64,000 nucleotides of DNA from Caldimonas tepidiphila. Its GTDB lineage: Bacteria > Pseudomonadota > Gammaproteobacteria > Burkholderiales > Burkholderiaceae_C. The notes under the pieces were generated by a model. The model did no database searches. It was not told where the DNA came from and saw only the letters and a program-made list of their open reading frames with translations. Where the stretch lies: the NCBI RefSeq assembly GCF_003569765.1, contig NZ_QXMG01000010.1, positions 60,138 to 124,137 on the forward strand. The letters run 5' to 3'. Positions 17,117-27,755 of this stretch are shown piece after piece. Within the stretch, counting starts at the first letter, position 1; each line of letters opens with the position of its first letter. The position numbers were made by a program, and so were the translations under genes.

Positions 17117-17653
17117 ATGAGCTTCGACTCCGAACAGCACCCCGGCGTCGCCGCCGAGGCGCCCGCCGCCACGCGCGGCTTCACCCTCAACCACTCGATG
17201 CTGCGCGTGAAGGACCCGGCGGTGTCGCTGGCCTTCTACAGCGGCGTGCTGGGCATGCGCGTGCTGCGCAAGCTCGACTTCCCCGAGATGAAGTTCTCGC
17301 TCTATTTCCTGGCCCACCTGCCCGAGGGCGAGGCGGTGCCCGAGGACGAGGGCGAGCGCACCGCATGGACCTTCGCGCAGCGCGGCGTGCTCGAACTCAC
17401 GCACAACTGGGGCACCGAGTCGGACCCCGAGTTCAGGTACCACGACGGCAACGCGCAGCCGCAGGGCTTCGGCCACATCTGCATCTCGGTGCCCGACCTC
17501 GACGCCGCGATGGCCTGGTTCGATGAGCACCAGGTGCCTTGCGTGAAGCGCCCGGAGCAGGGAAAGATGCGCGACGTGGCCTTCATCAAGGACCCCGACG
17601 GCTACTGGATCGAGATCGTCGAGCCGGGGCGGCTGAAGGCGCTGGGGCGCTGA
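17117..17653 (+). CDS. gloA: Lactoylglutathione lyase (glyoxalase I)
   Basis: Turns the methylglyoxal-glutathione adduct into lactoylglutathione. 178 residues, VOC fold. The metal ligands are in LNHSMLRVKD (His), GVLELTHNWGTE (Glu), GFGHICISVPD (His) and YWIEIVEP (Glu), the complete set for the proteobacterial enzyme. About 20 extra residues precede the fold. AGAGGACG stands before the ATG. It follows the dehydrogenase gene after 89 bp, so it may share its transcript. Confidence 0.94.
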   Translation: MSFDSEQHPGVAAEAPAATRGFTLNHSMLRVKDPAVSLAFYSGVLGMRVLRKLDFPEMKFSLYFLAHLPEGEAVPEDEGERTAWTFAQRGVLELTHNWGTESDPEFRYHDGNAQPQGFGHICISVPDLDAAMAWFDEHQVPCVKRPEQGKMRDVAFIKDPDGYWIEIVEPGRLKALGR

Positions 17654-17720
17654 GCGGCGGGGGTGGCACGGCCGCTGCGGATAGCATCGGCGCGTTCCGT
17701 CCCGACGTTCCACGCGCTCC

Positions 17721-18389
17721 ATGGTGCCTCTTCAAACCTTCCATCGCCTCCTCGCCGGCCGCCGCGCCGGCGCCTCGCTCGCCGCCGCGGCGCTGCTGCT
17801 CGCGCTGGCAGGCTGTTCCACCTCGCCCCCGGCCCCTTCGGGGGCCTCGCGCCCGGCTCCCCCGGGCGGCGCGCGCGACCTCGACGGGGCCCCGGACGCG
17901 GTGCCGCGCATCGAGCCGTTCGCCGACGGCCCGAACCGGCCCTATGCGGTGCTCGGGCGCACCTACGTGCCGCAACTCGCCGACCGGAGCTACCCGCAGC
18001 AGGGCATGGCGTCCTGGTACGGCGGCAAGTTCCACGGCCGCAAGACGAGCAGCGGCGAGGTCTACGACATGTACGCGATGACGGCGGCGCACCCGACGCT
18101 GCCGATCCCGAGCTACGCGCGCGTGCGCCACCTCGGCTCGGGCAAGACCGTCATCGTGCGCATCAACGACCGCGGCCCCTTCGTGCGCGACCGCATCATC
18201 GACCTGAGCTACGTCGCGGCCCGCAAGCTCGGGCTGCTGCAGAAGGGCAGTGCGATGGTCGGCGTCGAGCGCATCACGCACGCCGAGATCCGCGCCGGCA
18301 GCTGGCGCTTCTCCCAGGTGCCGGGCGAGGCCGAGGAGTTGGCCTTCGCTCCCGAGGGAGAGGGCACGTTGCCGGGCGAGGGCGGCTGA
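17721..18389 (+). CDS. rlpA: RlpA-family lipoprotein (double-psi beta-barrel)
   Basis: 222-residue outer-membrane lipoprotein: signal with lipobox LALAGC (Cys32). The RlpA-like barrel spans about residues 95-195 with ASWYGGKFHGRKTSSGE, MTAAHPTLP and VRINDRGPFV. RlpA proteins cut peptide-free glycan strands at the septum. No C-terminal SPOR domain is present, so septal targeting by that route is not expected. Convergent with the RNase Z-like gene, only 3 bp apart. Confidence 0.88.
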   Translation: MVPLQTFHRLLAGRRAGASLAAAALLLALAGCSTSPPAPSGASRPAPPGGARDLDGAPDAVPRIEPFADGPNRPYAVLGRTYVPQLADRSYPQQGMASWYGGKFHGRKTSSGEVYDMYAMTAAHPTLPIPSYARVRHLGSGKTVIVRINDRGPFVRDRIIDLSYVAARKLGLLQKGSAMVGVERITHAEIRAGSWRFSQVPGEAEELAFAPEGEGTLPGEGG

Positions 18390-18392
18390 GCC

Positions 18393-19445
18393 TCAGGCGG
18401 GGCTGGCGGGCGCTTCGGCCTCTCCTGCCTGCGCCGCGCCGCCCCACGCGGCGCGCGCCTCGGCGACGAGCTCCCCGGTGCGGCCCTGGTAGCGCGGCGA
18501 GAAGTGGAAGGGCACCAGCGCCCGCGCGCGCAGCCGGCGCGCGATCTCGCCGGCCTGGCGTGCCGTCAGGTGGTTCTTGCGCAGCGCGTGCGCGCGGTCC
18601 TTGTCGAGGAAGACGCTCTCGATGTAGAGCAGGTCGACTCCGTCGAGCAGCCGCGACAGCTGCTCGACGTTGTCCTCGCTGCCGCGCAGGTCGGTGACGT
18701 AGCCGATGCGGCGTCCCGGCACCACGTCGAGCACCAGCGGGCGCAGCTCGGCGACGCTGCGCACCGTCGCATGCTCGCCGTCGCGGTCGCGCCAGCGCAG
18801 CTCGATCGGCGTCTCGTCCGGCGCGCCGGCGAGCACCGCGTGCTTGAGCTCGCGCAGCCAGGCGCCGGTGGTCACGCCCATCGCCGCGAGCCGCTCGGGC
18901 GCGACGCGCACGCGGGCCTTCTCCTCGATCGCGTAGGCGAGCACCGGCATCTCGTGGTCGACGAAGCGGGCGCGCACGCGGAAGGTGGTCTCCTCGTGCA
19001 GCACGTCCCCGTCCGCCATGTCCGCGGGCGGCAGCTCGGTGCGCGCGAAGGCGCTCGCGCTGTCGAAGCGCGCCCGGCGCCGGCGGCCGTCGGGCCGGAT
19101 CTCGCAGGCCTCGATCGCCAGCGGCGTCTCGTAGCGGTGCACCACGTTCCAGGTGTAGGCGCGCAGCTTGTGCTCGACCTGCGCGACGAAGTCCGGCCCA
19201 CCCCATAGCACCAGCCGCGGCATGCGCCCGAGCCCGACCGCGAGCAGGTGGTCGAAGCCGGCGAAGTGGTCCATGTGGGTGTGCGTGACGAAGGCGTGCG
19301 AGACGCGCAGCAGCACGCGCGGCGGCAGCATGCCGAGCTCGCCGAGGTCGAACAGCAGCGCGCGCCGCTCGTCGCGCACGTCGACGACCAGGCCCGGCTC
19401 GTTCGACGACGGGTCCATCAGGCGGGGTTCGAGCAGCGTGCGCAT
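18393..19445 (-). CDS. RNase Z-like metallo-beta-lactamase-fold hydrolase
   Basis: 350 residues. Zinc ligands follow the RNase Z pattern: THTHMDHF (HxHxDH), FVDHEMPVLAYAIEEK, YVTDLRG and the terminal FHFSPRY. RNase Z trims tRNA 3' ends; some bacterial relatives act on other RNAs or esters, so the substrate is not certain. The ATG at 19445 was chosen because the conserved fold begins soon after it. Divergent from the histidine kinase. Confidence 0.82.
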   Translation of the reverse strand: MRTLLEPRLMDPSSNEPGLVVDVRDERRALLFDLGELGMLPPRVLLRVSHAFVTHTHMDHFAGFDHLLAVGLGRMPRLVLWGGPDFVAQVEHKLRAYTWNVVHRYETPLAIEACEIRPDGRRRRARFDSASAFARTELPPADMADGDVLHEETTFRVRARFVDHEMPVLAYAIEEKARVRVAPERLAAMGVTTGAWLRELKHAVLAGAPDETPIELRWRDRDGEHATVRSVAELRPLVLDVVPGRRIGYVTDLRGSEDNVEQLSRLLDGVDLLYIESVFLDKDRAHALRKNHLTARQAGEIARRLRARALVPFHFSPRYQGRTGELVAEARAAWGGAAQAGEAEAPASPA

Positions 19446-19596
19446 CGGTGCGGCGGCGGTGCCGCGTCGCACGGGACGCCGGCGGGGCCTCGGCGCATTA
19501 TCGAAGGGCCGCGGTACGCGGCGCGCGGTGCGGCTTTGCACCGGCCCGCCCCCGGTGCGCGAGCCGGGCGCGGGCCCCATCCCGGCGACGGCATCT

Positions 19597-22158
19597 ATGA
19601 TGCGGTTCCTTGCAGAAACTGCGCGGCCCCGGCCGTCTCGCGTGCCGTTCCTCCCAGCGATCCGGATCCCATCCCTTGCGTCCCCCCGCCCGGGCCGGGC
19701 CGCCCTGGCGGTCGCCGCCGGCGTGGCGGGCGGCATGGGACTGCGCGCGCTGCTCGATCCCTGGCTGGGGGAGGCGATCCCCTTCCTGCTGGCCACGCTG
19801 GCCGTGCTCATGGTGCAGATCCGGGCGGGGCGCAACGCCGCCCTCGCGACGGTGCTCGGCTGCATCGCCTGGACCCTGCTGCCCGGCGCGGCGCCCGCAG
19901 CGTCGTGGGTGCATCGGCTGATCTTCCTGCTGGCCGCCGGCGCCACCGTGCTGCTGCTGGAGCATGTGCTGCGCAGCGGCAGCGATGCCGTGAACCTGGA
20001 GGAGGGCGAGGCGCACGACCCGCTGCGCTGGCTGCGCGCGTCGATCGCGCTGTCGCTGATCCTGCCCGGCGCCTTCTTCCTCAGCATCGCGTGGTTCGGG
20101 CACGGGCAGGCGCAGGAGCAGGCGCAGGAGCGGCTCGCCCGGACGGCGCGGGTCGCGGAGGAGCACGCGGCGCGCGTGATCGAGACCAACGGCGTGATCG
20201 CGCGGCAGCTGCTGCAGCAGCTCGGCCACGACGGCGACGACGCGATCCGCGCACGGCGACGTGAACTCCACCGCATGCTCGCCGAGGTGGCGGGGCCGCT
20301 GCGCCAGGTCCAGTCGGTCTGGGTCTGGGACCGGTACGGCCGGCCGCTGGTCTCGAGCCTGTTCGAGGAGGTGCCGGCGGCGCTGGACGTCTCCGATCGC
20401 GACTACTTTCTCCAGTGCCTCACGAAGCTCGACGGCTGGTACGTGTCGAGACCTGCACTCAGCCGCTCGACCGGCGAGCCCTTCTTCAACCTGAGCCACT
20501 GCCGGCAGGCCGCGGACGGCAGCTTCGCCGGCGTGATCTCGGTGTCGCTGCGGCCGGAGTACTTCGCCGACTTCTACGCCGGCCTCGCGTCGGCCGAGCC
20601 GGGCCTGGCGGTGACGCTGCTGCGCGAGGACGGCACGATCCTCGCGCGCCATCCGGCGCCCGGGCGCGAGGACAGCCGCCTCGCGCCGCACAGCCAGACG
20701 CTGGCGCTGATGCGCCAGGGCGTGGCCCAGGGGCGCTTCGAGGGCAAGTCCACGGTGGACGGGGTGCGTCGCTCGGTGCTGCTGCACCGGCTCGAGCACT
20801 ACCCGCTCTACATCGCCACCGCGATGGAGCGCTCGAGCGCGCTCGCGGCCTGGCAGACCCAGCTCGCGGTGCTGGCGGCCGTGACCTTCCCGGCGAGCCT
20901 GGCGCTCGCCTACCTGACCTCGCTGGCGCTGCGGCGCGCCCGGCGCGAGACCGAGGCGCTGCGGCGGCTGCGCGCCGAATCCGAGCAGCGCATGCGCGCC
21001 GAGCAGGCGCTGCGGCAGGCGCAGAAGCTCGAGGCGCTGGGCCAGCTCACCGGCGGCGTCGCGCACGACTTCAACAACCTGCTGATGGTGGTCAACACCA
21101 ATGTCCACCTGCTGGGACGCCAGCATCCGCAGCTGCAGCAGAGCAAGCAGCTCGGGGCGATCCAGCGCGCGGTCTCCTCGGGGGCGCGGCTCACCCGGCA
21201 GCTGCTCGCCTTCTCGAGGCGGCAGGCGCTGCGGCCCGAGACGCTGCGCCTGCCGGAGCTGCTGCCGAGCCTGGCCGAGCTGCTGCGGACCTCGGTCGGC
21301 AGCGGCGTGAAGCTGGAGCTGCGGCTGGATCCCGCCACCCGTCCCGTCACCGTGGACCCGGCCGAGCTGGAGGTGGCGCTGCTGAACCTGGCGATCAACG
21401 CGCGCGACGCGATGCCCGGCGGCGGGCGGCTGACGATCGAGGTGCGCAACGCACCGGCGGCCGCCGGGGAGGCGGCGGGTCGGGAGGCCGAGCCCGGCGT
21501 CGAGATCGCGGTGACGGACACCGGCGAGGGCATCCCGGACGAGCTGCGCGAGCGGGTGTTCGAGCCCTTCTTCACCACCAAGGAGCCGGGGCGGGGCACC
21601 GGCCTCGGGCTGAGCCAGGTGTACGGCTTCTGCACGCAGGCCGGCGGCTCGGTGCGCATCGAGTCGGAACCGGGGCAGGGCACCACGGTGCGGCTGCGCC
21701 TGCCGGCCAGCCCCGCGCCGCTCGCGTGCCGGGCGGCGGAGACCGTGGCGGCGCCTCCCGCCGCGCCGCTGCGCGCCCGCGTGCTGCTCGTCGAGGACAA
21801 CCCGGACCTGGCGGAGGCGACGCAGGCGCTGCTGCGCTCCTTCGGCTGCGAGGTCGAGCATGCCGGCGACGCCACCGCCGCGCAGCAGCGGCTCGGCGAG
21901 CCGGCGCGCCGCTTCGACCTGCTGCTCAGCGACATCCTGATGCCGGGCGGGCTCAGCGGGATCGGGCTCGCGGGCCGGGTGCGGGAACTGTGCCCGGGGC
22001 TGCCGATCCTGCTGATGACGGGCTACACGAAGGAGCTCGACCGCGCCGTCGAGCAGGGCTTCGAGGTGCTGCCCAAGCCGCTGGAGGCGCAGACGCTGGA
22101 GCAGGCGTTGCGCCGGGCGCTGGCGGACGCGGAGGACAGGGCCCCCGGCCGCTCATGA
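19597..22158 (+). CDS. Hybrid sensor histidine kinase with receiver domain
   Basis: 853 residues. The N-terminus has hydrophobic helices resembling the DUF4118 region of KdpD-type sensors ([20 protein letters not shown]), then another helix and a periplasmic cache-like domain (about 170-420) with DVSDRDYF and RPLVSS. After a last helix and coiled linker comes HisKA with [15 protein letters not shown] (phospho-His), the ATPase with [21 protein letters not shown] and [12 protein letters not shown], and a C-terminal receiver with [10 protein letters not shown] (Asp) and LPKPL (Lys). Membrane-bound sensor of unknown signal; no output regulator is adjacent. Two ATGs in a row (19597, 19600). Ends in a 6-bp overlap with the chemoreceptor gene. 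Confidence 0.9.
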   Translation: MMRFLAETARPRPSRVPFLPAIRIPSLASPRPGRAALAVAAGVAGGMGLRALLDPWLGEAIPFLLATLAVLMVQIRAGRNAALATVLGCIAWTLLPGAAPAASWVHRLIFLLAAGATVLLLEHVLRSGSDAVNLEEGEAHDPLRWLRASIALSLILPGAFFLSIAWFGHGQAQEQAQERLARTARVAEEHAARVIETNGVIARQLLQQLGHDGDDAIRARRRELHRMLAEVAGPLRQVQSVWVWDRYGRPLVSSLFEEVPAALDVSDRDYFLQCLTKLDGWYVSRPALSRSTGEPFFNLSHCRQAADGSFAGVISVSLRPEYFADFYAGLASAEPGLAVTLLREDGTILARHPAPGREDSRLAPHSQTLALMRQGVAQGRFEGKSTVDGVRRSVLLHRLEHYPLYIATAMERSSALAAWQTQLAVLAAVTFPASLALAYLTSLALRRARRETEALRRLRAESEQRMRAEQALRQAQKLEALGQLTGGVAHDFNNLLMVVNTNVHLLGRQHPQLQQSKQLGAIQRAVSSGARLTRQLLAFSRRQALRPETLRLPELLPSLAELLRTSVGSGVKLELRLDPATRPVTVDPAELEVALLNLAINARDAMPGGGRLTIEVRNAPAAAGEAAGREAEPGVEIAVTDTGEGIPDELRERVFEPFFTTKEPGRGTGLGLSQVYGFCTQAGGSVRIESEPGQGTTVRLRLPASPAPLACRAAETVAAPPAAPLRARVLLVEDNPDLAEATQALLRSFGCEVEHAGDATAAQQRLGEPARRFDLLLSDILMPGGLSGIGLAGRVRELCPGLPILLMTGYTKELDRAVEQGFEVLPKPLEAQTLEQALRRALADAEDRAPGRS

Positions 22159-23700
22159 GGCGGCGGGTCCGGTCTTGCCGAGCCGGAACACCGAGACCGC
22201 CTCCACGAGGCGGTCCGCCTGCGCCTTCAGGCTCTGCGCTGCCGCGGCGCTCTGCTCGACGAGCGCGGCGTTCTGCTGCGTGGACCGGTCCATCTGCGCG
22301 ACGGCCTCGCCGACCTGGGCGACGGTATTGCTCTGCTCGCCGCTGGCGTTGCTGATTCCACCCATGATCTGCGTGACCCGCTCGATCGAGGCCACGATCT
22401 CATCCATCGTCGCGCCCGCCCGGTCGGCGAGCACCGTGCCTTGCTGCACCGTCTCGACGCTGCCGGTGATCAGGTCCTTGATTTCCTTGGCTGCCGTGGC
22501 GCTGCGCTGGGCGAGGCCGCGGACCTCGCCCGCCACCACGGCAAACCCGCGGCCCTGCTCCCCGGCGCGCGCGGCCTCGACCGCGGCGTTGAGCGCGAGG
22601 ATGTTGGTCTGGAACGCGATCGCATCGATCAAGCCGATGATCTCGGCAATCTTGCGGGAGCTGTCGTCGATGCCCCGCATCGTCTCCACGACCTGCCCGA
22701 CCACTTCGCCACCGCGCAGCGCGATGGAGGTGGCGGCCTGTGCCAGCTCGCTCGCCTGGCGCGCATGGTCCGCGTTCTGCCGGACGGTGGCATTGAACTC
22801 CTTCATCGAGGCCGAGGTCTCCTCCAGCGCCGAGGCCTGCGCCTCGGTGCGCTGGCTGAGGTCCAGGTTGCCCTGCGCGATCTGCGTGCTGGCGGCCGCC
22901 ACGCCTTCGGCGTTCTGCCTCACGTCGCCCACGATGCGGGCGAGCCGGTCCCTCATGAGGGACAAGGCCTGCAGCAACTGCGCGATCTCGTCCCGACCCC
23001 GGGCATCGACCCTCACCGACAGTTCGCCGTCGGCGACCGCACGGGCGACGTCCATTGCCTGGGCGAGGGAGCGGGTGATCGAGCGGCTGAACAGGAAGGC
23101 GCCGACCCCGGCCGCCGCGGACACGGCCAGCATGAGCGCGAGGCTGCCGAGCGTGGCGCGCCGGCCGTCCGCGTCCGCCTCCGCAGCGGTGGCCGCGCCG
23201 GTGGCGGCGATCCCTTCGCTGGCTTCCTCGAGCAGCCTGGCGGGCTCGCGGTCCATGCCCTTCACCGCGGCGTCCCCGACGCTGGCGTCGAAGCCGGAGG
23301 ACTTGAACGCCTCGAAGGCGCGGCGGTAGCCCTCGCCCATCTTGAGATGCGCCTGCGAGAACCGTTCCACCAGGGCCTTGCTTTCGCCCTCCGGCAGGGA
23401 TGCGAGCAGCCGCCGGGTCCCCTCCGCCGTCTCGCGCTCCAGCTTGCCGAAGGCGCTCCAGTGCTTGTCGAGCTGCTGGGGATCCTTGCCGCGCAGCAGC
23501 GTGTTCTTCCACTCCTGCACCTGCAGCTTGAACGCAATCGAGATGTCCTGGACGGCACGCACGTTCTCGTGCGTGCTCCGCACCTCGCCGGAGTAGGTGT
23601 CGAGCACCTGGTTGAGCCGGTGGAGGCCGAAGAGGGCTGCGCCGACGACGAGAAGCAGTGCTGCGAGGAAGGCCAGTGGCAGCTTGAGGCGGAGATTCAT
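22153..23700 (-). CDS. Methyl-accepting chemotaxis protein
   Basis: 515-residue inner-membrane chemoreceptor. The first helix ([20 protein letters not shown]) is followed by a helical periplasmic sensor of about 150 residues, a second helix, a HAMP domain and the long signalling hairpin. The tip is recognisable as [40 protein letters not shown]. No CheR/CheB tethering pentapeptide is seen at the C-terminus. The ligand is unknown. The ATG at 23700 gives the usual short basic start MNLRLKLP. It lies alone and is convergent with the hybrid kinase. Confidence 0.93.
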   Translation of the reverse strand: MNLRLKLPLAFLAALLLVVGAALFGLHRLNQVLDTYSGEVRSTHENVRAVQDISIAFKLQVQEWKNTLLRGKDPQQLDKHWSAFGKLERETAEGTRRLLASLPEGESKALVERFSQAHLKMGEGYRRAFEAFKSSGFDASVGDAAVKGMDREPARLLEEASEGIAATGAATAAEADADGRRATLGSLALMLAVSAAAGVGAFLFSRSITRSLAQAMDVARAVADGELSVRVDARGRDEIAQLLQALSLMRDRLARIVGDVRQNAEGVAAASTQIAQGNLDLSQRTEAQASALEETSASMKEFNATVRQNADHARQASELAQAATSIALRGGEVVGQVVETMRGIDDSSRKIAEIIGLIDAIAFQTNILALNAAVEAARAGEQGRGFAVVAGEVRGLAQRSATAAKEIKDLITGSVETVQQGTVLADRAGATMDEIVASIERVTQIMGGISNASGEQSNTVAQVGEAVAQMDRSTQQNAALVEQSAAAAQSLKAQADRLVEAVSVFRLGKTGPAAS

Positions 23701-24531
23701 CAGGATCGTTCTTCTTGGGGTTGGACGGTATGCGCGAGCCGCGGAGCGGCGGAGCTCCTGCGCTCCCTGGTGCGTCGGCGTGCCGCAGTCGTTCGGAACC
23801 GCAGCCCCGGCCTTCCCGGGCAGGCGCCCGACGACCTGCCGCGGCGTGGACGCCGTTGCCGCTTGTCGGGAAGGGGCTTCCTGCTGCATTCACCGCTGCG
23901 CTCGGACGCGGCGCTGGAGCGCCGGGTCCGCTCGGGGCAGCCGTCGCCGGAACGATCACCGCCGGTCCTGTTGCGGCAGGGAAGCCTTGGTACCGAGACG
24001 GCTTCGGGCAGGGCGCTCGGAGCGTCAGGAGGCACCTCATGGGGTTCCGGAGGAGGCGCGGCCTGACGGAACGCGGGGCTGCGCCCGGCCTGCACCGAGG
24101 AGGCAGGAGTACAGGTTTGCACTGTAGGTGCGGGCGCTGTTCGGCGAGAGGCGAAAAAGGCGGGAAAGGAGCGCCTTTTCCGCAGCCGGCCATCCGCACG
24201 GCAGGCTCGCATCCGGGCCTTGCGGATAGTGGCAGTTCGCTCGAGCGGTGGCCCCAGGACGGTCGGCTCCCCGCCGTCCCGGCCTCCCAGCACGGTTTTG
24301 CCGACACCGGCCCATGCTTGGCGGGCGCGATGTCATCGCGCCGCTGCACAAGCACTCCGATCGCCTCGCGACCCCTCGGGCGGCCCTGCGGGAGAGGAGC
24401 GGCGCTTCGCCCGGGCTGCCGCCGGTGCAGGGGGCGGATTGACGGCGAGTCGGGCGCGACACTTCCGCGAGGGATGGCGGGGGTCCGTGCCCGCGTACGG
24501 CGGCCGCCGGAGAGCCGGCCCGCAGCAGGGC
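23701..24531. other. 831-bp gene-free region between leuD and the chemoreceptor
   Basis: Both flanking genes read on the minus strand, so this holds the leuD 3' region and the chemoreceptor promoter. No frame has convincing protein character. The one clear structure is an inverted repeat, AAAAGGCG (24155-24162) and CGCCTTTT (24172-24179), with a 9-nt purine-rich loop. Its U-rich arms on either strand suit a two-way terminator or part of a small RNA. I could not identify a sigma-28 type promoter. Confidence 0.5.
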
Positions 24532-25185
24532 TCAGCGGCCGCCGGCGAACAGCCAGGGCTCGGCCTCGCGGCGCCGGCGCTCGTAGGCGCGGATCGCGTC
24601 CTCGCGCGCGAGCGTCAGCGCGATGTCGTCGAGCCCCTCGAGCAGGCAGTGCTTGCGGTGCGCGTCGATCTCGAAGCCGATCGCGCGGCCGTCGGGCGTC
24701 GTGACCGTCTGCGCCGCGAGGTCGATGGCGAGGCGGTAGCCCGGCGAGGCCGCGACCTCGGCGAAGAGCCGGTCCACCGTCGCCTCGTCGAGCACGATCG
24801 GCAGCATCCCGTTCTTGAAGCAGTTGCCGAAGAAGATGTCGGCGAAGCTCGGCGCGACGAGCGCGCGGATGCCGTGGTCGCGCAGCGCCCAGGGCGCGTG
24901 CTCGCGGCTCGAGCCGCAGCCGAAGTTGCCGCGCGCGAGCAGGATCGAGGCGCCGGCATAACGCGCCTGGTTCAGCGCGAAGTCCGGGTTGCGCGGCCGG
25001 CGGCTGCAGTCCTGCCCCGGCTCGCCGCGGTCGAGGTAGCGCCACTCGTCGAACAGGTTGTCGCCGAAGCCGGTGCGCCGGATCGACTTCATGAACTGCT
25101 TCGGGATCAGCGCGTCGGTGTCGACGTTGGCGCGGTCGATCGGCACGACCAGGCCGTCGTGCGTCGTGAAGGGATGCTGGCTCAT
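24532..25185 (-). CDS. leuD: 3-Isopropylmalate dehydratase small subunit
   Basis: 217 residues; pairs with LeuC to isomerise 2- to 3-isopropylmalate in leucine synthesis. Motifs: [14 protein letters not shown], the substrate loop [15 protein letters not shown] and [13 protein letters not shown]. The start overlaps the leuC stop (ATGA). Length and motifs fit the bacterial two-subunit type. No leuB follows in this window, unlike the common leuCDB order. Confidence 0.94.
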   Translation of the reverse strand: MSQHPFTTHDGLVVPIDRANVDTDALIPKQFMKSIRRTGFGDNLFDEWRYLDRGEPGQDCSRRPRNPDFALNQARYAGASILLARGNFGCGSSREHAPWALRDHGIRALVAPSFADIFFGNCFKNGMLPIVLDEATVDRLFAEVAASPGYRLAIDLAAQTVTTPDGRAIGFEIDAHRKHCLLEGLDDIALTLAREDAIRAYERRRREAEPWLFAGGR

Positions 25186-26624
25186 GCTGGGGACTCGGTG
25201 GTGATGTCGACGAAGCGTCCGGCGACCGCCGCGGCGGCGGCCATCGCGGGGCTGACGAGGTGGCTGCGCCCGCCCGCGCCCTGGCGGCCCTCGAAGTTGC
25301 GGTTCGAGGTCGAGGCGCAGCGCTCGCCCGGCGCGAGCCGGTCCTCGTTCATGCCCAGGCACATCGAGCAGCCGGGCTCGCGCCACTCGAAGCCGGCGGC
25401 AGTGAAGATGCGGTCCAGCCCCTCGGCCTCGGCCTGCGCCTTCACGAGGCCCGAGCCGGGCACCGCGAGCGCGAGCTTGACCGACGGCGCGATGCGCCGG
25501 CCCTCGAGCACCGCGGCGGCGGCGCGCAGGTCCTCGATGCGGCCGTTGGTGCACGAGCCGATGAAGACCTTGTCCGGGCGGATCCCGGTGATCGGCACGC
25601 CGGCCTCCAGCCCCATGTAGGCGAGCGCGCGTTCCATGCCGGCGCGGCGCACCGGGTCGGCCTCGGCGGCGGGGTCGGGCACCGTGGCGCCCACCTCGAC
25701 CACCATCTCGGGCGAGGTGCCCCAGCTGACCATCGGCCGCAGCCGCGTCGCGTCGATCTCGAGCACCTCGTCGAAGGCCGCGCCCTCGTCGCTCACCAGC
25801 GTGCGCCAGTAGGCGACGGCCTGCTCCCAGTGCCCGTCCCGCGGTGCGTAGGGGCGGCCCTTCACGTAGTCGATCGTCTTCTGGTCCACGCCGATCAGGC
25901 CGACGCGCGCGCCGGCCTCGATCGCCATGTTGCACAGCGTCATGCGGCCTTCCATCGACAGCGCGCGGATCGTGCTGCCGGCGAACTCGATCGCGCAGCC
26001 GGTGGCGCCGCCGGTGCCGATGCGGCCGATGATCGCGAGGATCAGGTCCTTGGCGGTGACGCCGGCGGGCAGCGCCCCCTCGACGCGCAGCAGCATCGTG
26101 CGCATGCGGCGCATCGACAGGCACTGCGTCGCGAGCACGTGCTCGACCTCGGAGGTGCCGACGCCGAAGGCGAGCGCCGCGAAGGCGCCGTGCGTGCTCG
26201 TGTGCGAGTCGCCAGCGACCACCGTCATGCCGGGCAGCGTCGCACCCTGCTCGGGACCGACCACGTGGATGATGCCCTGGCGGCGGTCGCGCAGCCCGAA
26301 GCCGGTGATGCCGAAGTCGGCGCAGTTGCGCTCGAGCTGCTCGACCTGCAGGCGCGACAGCGGGTCGGCGATGCCGCCGCCGGGGCCGCGCTCGCGCGCC
26401 GTGGTCGGTACGTTGTGGTCGGCGCTGGCGAGCACCGTCTCGCGCCGCCAAGGCTGGCGGCCGGCGAGGCGCAGGCCCTCGAAGGCCTGCGGGCTCGTCA
26501 CCTCGTAGACCAGGTGGCGGTCGACGTAGAGCAGCGCGGCGCCGCCGGGCTCCTCGTGCACCACGTGGCGCTGCCACAGCTTCTCGAACAGGGTCAGGGC
26601 GCCCGCGCCTCGTTCAGCACTCAT
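25182..26624 (-). CDS. leuC: 3-Isopropylmalate dehydratase large subunit
   Basis: 480-residue aconitase-family protein. The [4Fe-4S] cysteines are in FIGSCTNGR and GCSMCLGMN, and [20 protein letters not shown] is the usual substrate-site segment. The ATG at 26624 was chosen because GGAGGAG stands before it; an upstream ATG at 26663 lacks one. Divergent from a LysR-type gene, with a palindromic site in the gap. Forms the active enzyme with LeuD. A paralogue acting on a related acid cannot be excluded from sequence. Confidence 0.94.
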   Translation of the reverse strand: MSAERGAGALTLFEKLWQRHVVHEEPGGAALLYVDRHLVYEVTSPQAFEGLRLAGRQPWRRETVLASADHNVPTTARERGPGGGIADPLSRLQVEQLERNCADFGITGFGLRDRRQGIIHVVGPEQGATLPGMTVVAGDSHTSTHGAFAALAFGVGTSEVEHVLATQCLSMRRMRTMLLRVEGALPAGVTAKDLILAIIGRIGTGGATGCAIEFAGSTIRALSMEGRMTLCNMAIEAGARVGLIGVDQKTIDYVKGRPYAPRDGHWEQAVAYWRTLVSDEGAAFDEVLEIDATRLRPMVSWGTSPEMVVEVGATVPDPAAEADPVRRAGMERALAYMGLEAGVPITGIRPDKVFIGSCTNGRIEDLRAAAAVLEGRRIAPSVKLALAVPGSGLVKAQAEAEGLDRIFTAAGFEWREPGCSMCLGMNEDRLAPGERCASTSNRNFEGRQGAGGRSHLVSPAMAAAAAVAGRFVDITTESPA

Positions 26625-26703
26625 CGGAAGGTCTCCTCCCTCGTGGGGGTCCGGGGTCGTCATGGACGCCGATTCTGGGGAGCGCGGCGGGGCTTCGGTT
26701 CGT

Positions 26704-26737
26704 AAGTTGTTGACGGGGCCTCAACTTCCGGTTGAGG
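26704..26737. promoter_or_regulatory. Inverted repeats in the leuC-LysR intergenic region
   Basis: Three GTTGA-type half sites occur in a row. CCTCAAC (26719-26725) and GTTGAGG (26731-26737) form a 7-bp inverted repeat, and AAGTTG (26704-26709) with CAACTT (26722-26727) forms a second, overlapping one. TTGACG at 26710-26715 could be a -35 element for the LysR gene. The arrangement fits a LysR-type regulator binding between itself and its target; inferred, not shown. Confidence 0.5.
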
Positions 26738-26746
26738 ATGGCGCCC

Positions 26747-27685
26747 ATGTCCTTCCCGCCCAACCTCGGACGCTTCGATCTCGCGTCGCTGCGGCTCTTC
26801 CTGTTCACGGTCGAGGCGGGCAGCCTCACGGCCGGCGCCGAGCGCTACGGCATCTCGCTCGCGGCGGCCAGCAAGCGCATCGCCGAGCTCGAGGCGCGCG
26901 TGGGCCTGCCGCTGCTCGAGCGCAGCAAGCGCGGCGTGGTGGCCACGCCCGCGGGCCAGACGCTGCAGCGCCACGCGATCGAGCTCGTCGCGCGCCTGGA
27001 GCAGCTCGCGGTGTCGATGGCCGACTTCCACCGCGGCACCGAGGGCCACTTGCGACTGTGGGCCAACGCGTCCGCCTTCATGCGCTTCCTGCCGGCGGCG
27101 CTGGCCGCCTACTCGGCCGCCCACCCGCGCATCAAGATCGACCTGGAGGACGTGTTCAGCGACGACGCGGCGCGGGCGGTGGCGCGCGGCACCGCGGAGC
27201 TCGCGGTCATCGACGAGCACACGCTGGCCGAGGGGCTGCAGACGCTGGTGTGCGACGTCGACGAGCTGCTGCTGGTGGTGCCGCCACGGCACCCGCTCGC
27301 GGCCTGCCGCGCGGTGCCCTTCGCGCAGGCGCTGGAGCACGAGTTCGTGGCCTTCGGCCGCGCCACCTCGCTGACGCGCCAGATGGCCGCCGCGGCCGAG
27401 GCCGCCGGGCGCAGCCTGACGATCCGCGTGCAGATCCGCAGCTTCGACGCGATGTGCCGGATGGTGGGGGCGGGGCTGGGCATCGGGCTGCTGCCCGGCG
27501 CGGCGGCGGTGCCCCACGCCGCGGCGATGGGCCTGCGCCTCGTGCGCATCGAGGGGCCGCTCGCGCAGCGCCGCCTGCTGCTCGCGATGCGCGAGCGCGG
27601 CGCGCTGTCGCCGCCGGCCGAGGCCTTCGTGAGGCTGGTCGAGCGGCAGCGGCTCGAGGCGGCGCGCGAACCCGCCTTGCGCTGA
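26747..27685 (+). CDS. LysR-type transcriptional regulator
   Basis: 312 residues: an N-terminal winged helix (DLASLRLFLFTVEAGSLTAGAERYGISLAAASKRIAELE, given in parts as residues about 10-45) and a C-terminal periplasmic-binding-like effector domain (from about 95). The ATG at 26747 has GAGGA eight bases upstream; an ATG at 26738 and a TTG at 26732 are alternatives. Divergence from leuCD suggests it controls them or itself. The effector is unknown. Confidence 0.88.
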   Translation: MSFPPNLGRFDLASLRLFLFTVEAGSLTAGAERYGISLAAASKRIAELEARVGLPLLERSKRGVVATPAGQTLQRHAIELVARLEQLAVSMADFHRGTEGHLRLWANASAFMRFLPAALAAYSAAHPRIKIDLEDVFSDDAARAVARGTAELAVIDEHTLAEGLQTLVCDVDELLLVVPPRHPLAACRAVPFAQALEHEFVAFGRATSLTRQMAAAAEAAGRSLTIRVQIRSFDAMCRMVGAGLGIGLLPGAAAVPHAAAMGLRLVRIEGPLAQRRLLLAMRERGALSPPAEAFVRLVERQRLEAAREPALR

Positions 27686-27755
27686 GCCGGGCCGCCCCCG
27701 GTCGCGGGCGGTCGAGCACGCGGCTTGCCATGTCGGGTTCGCATCGGGAGCCGCG

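Noticed and set aside
23715..24704. Long plus-strand frame across the leuD-chemoreceptor gap
   Set aside because: Runs into the antisense of leuD; no signal, domain or good start.
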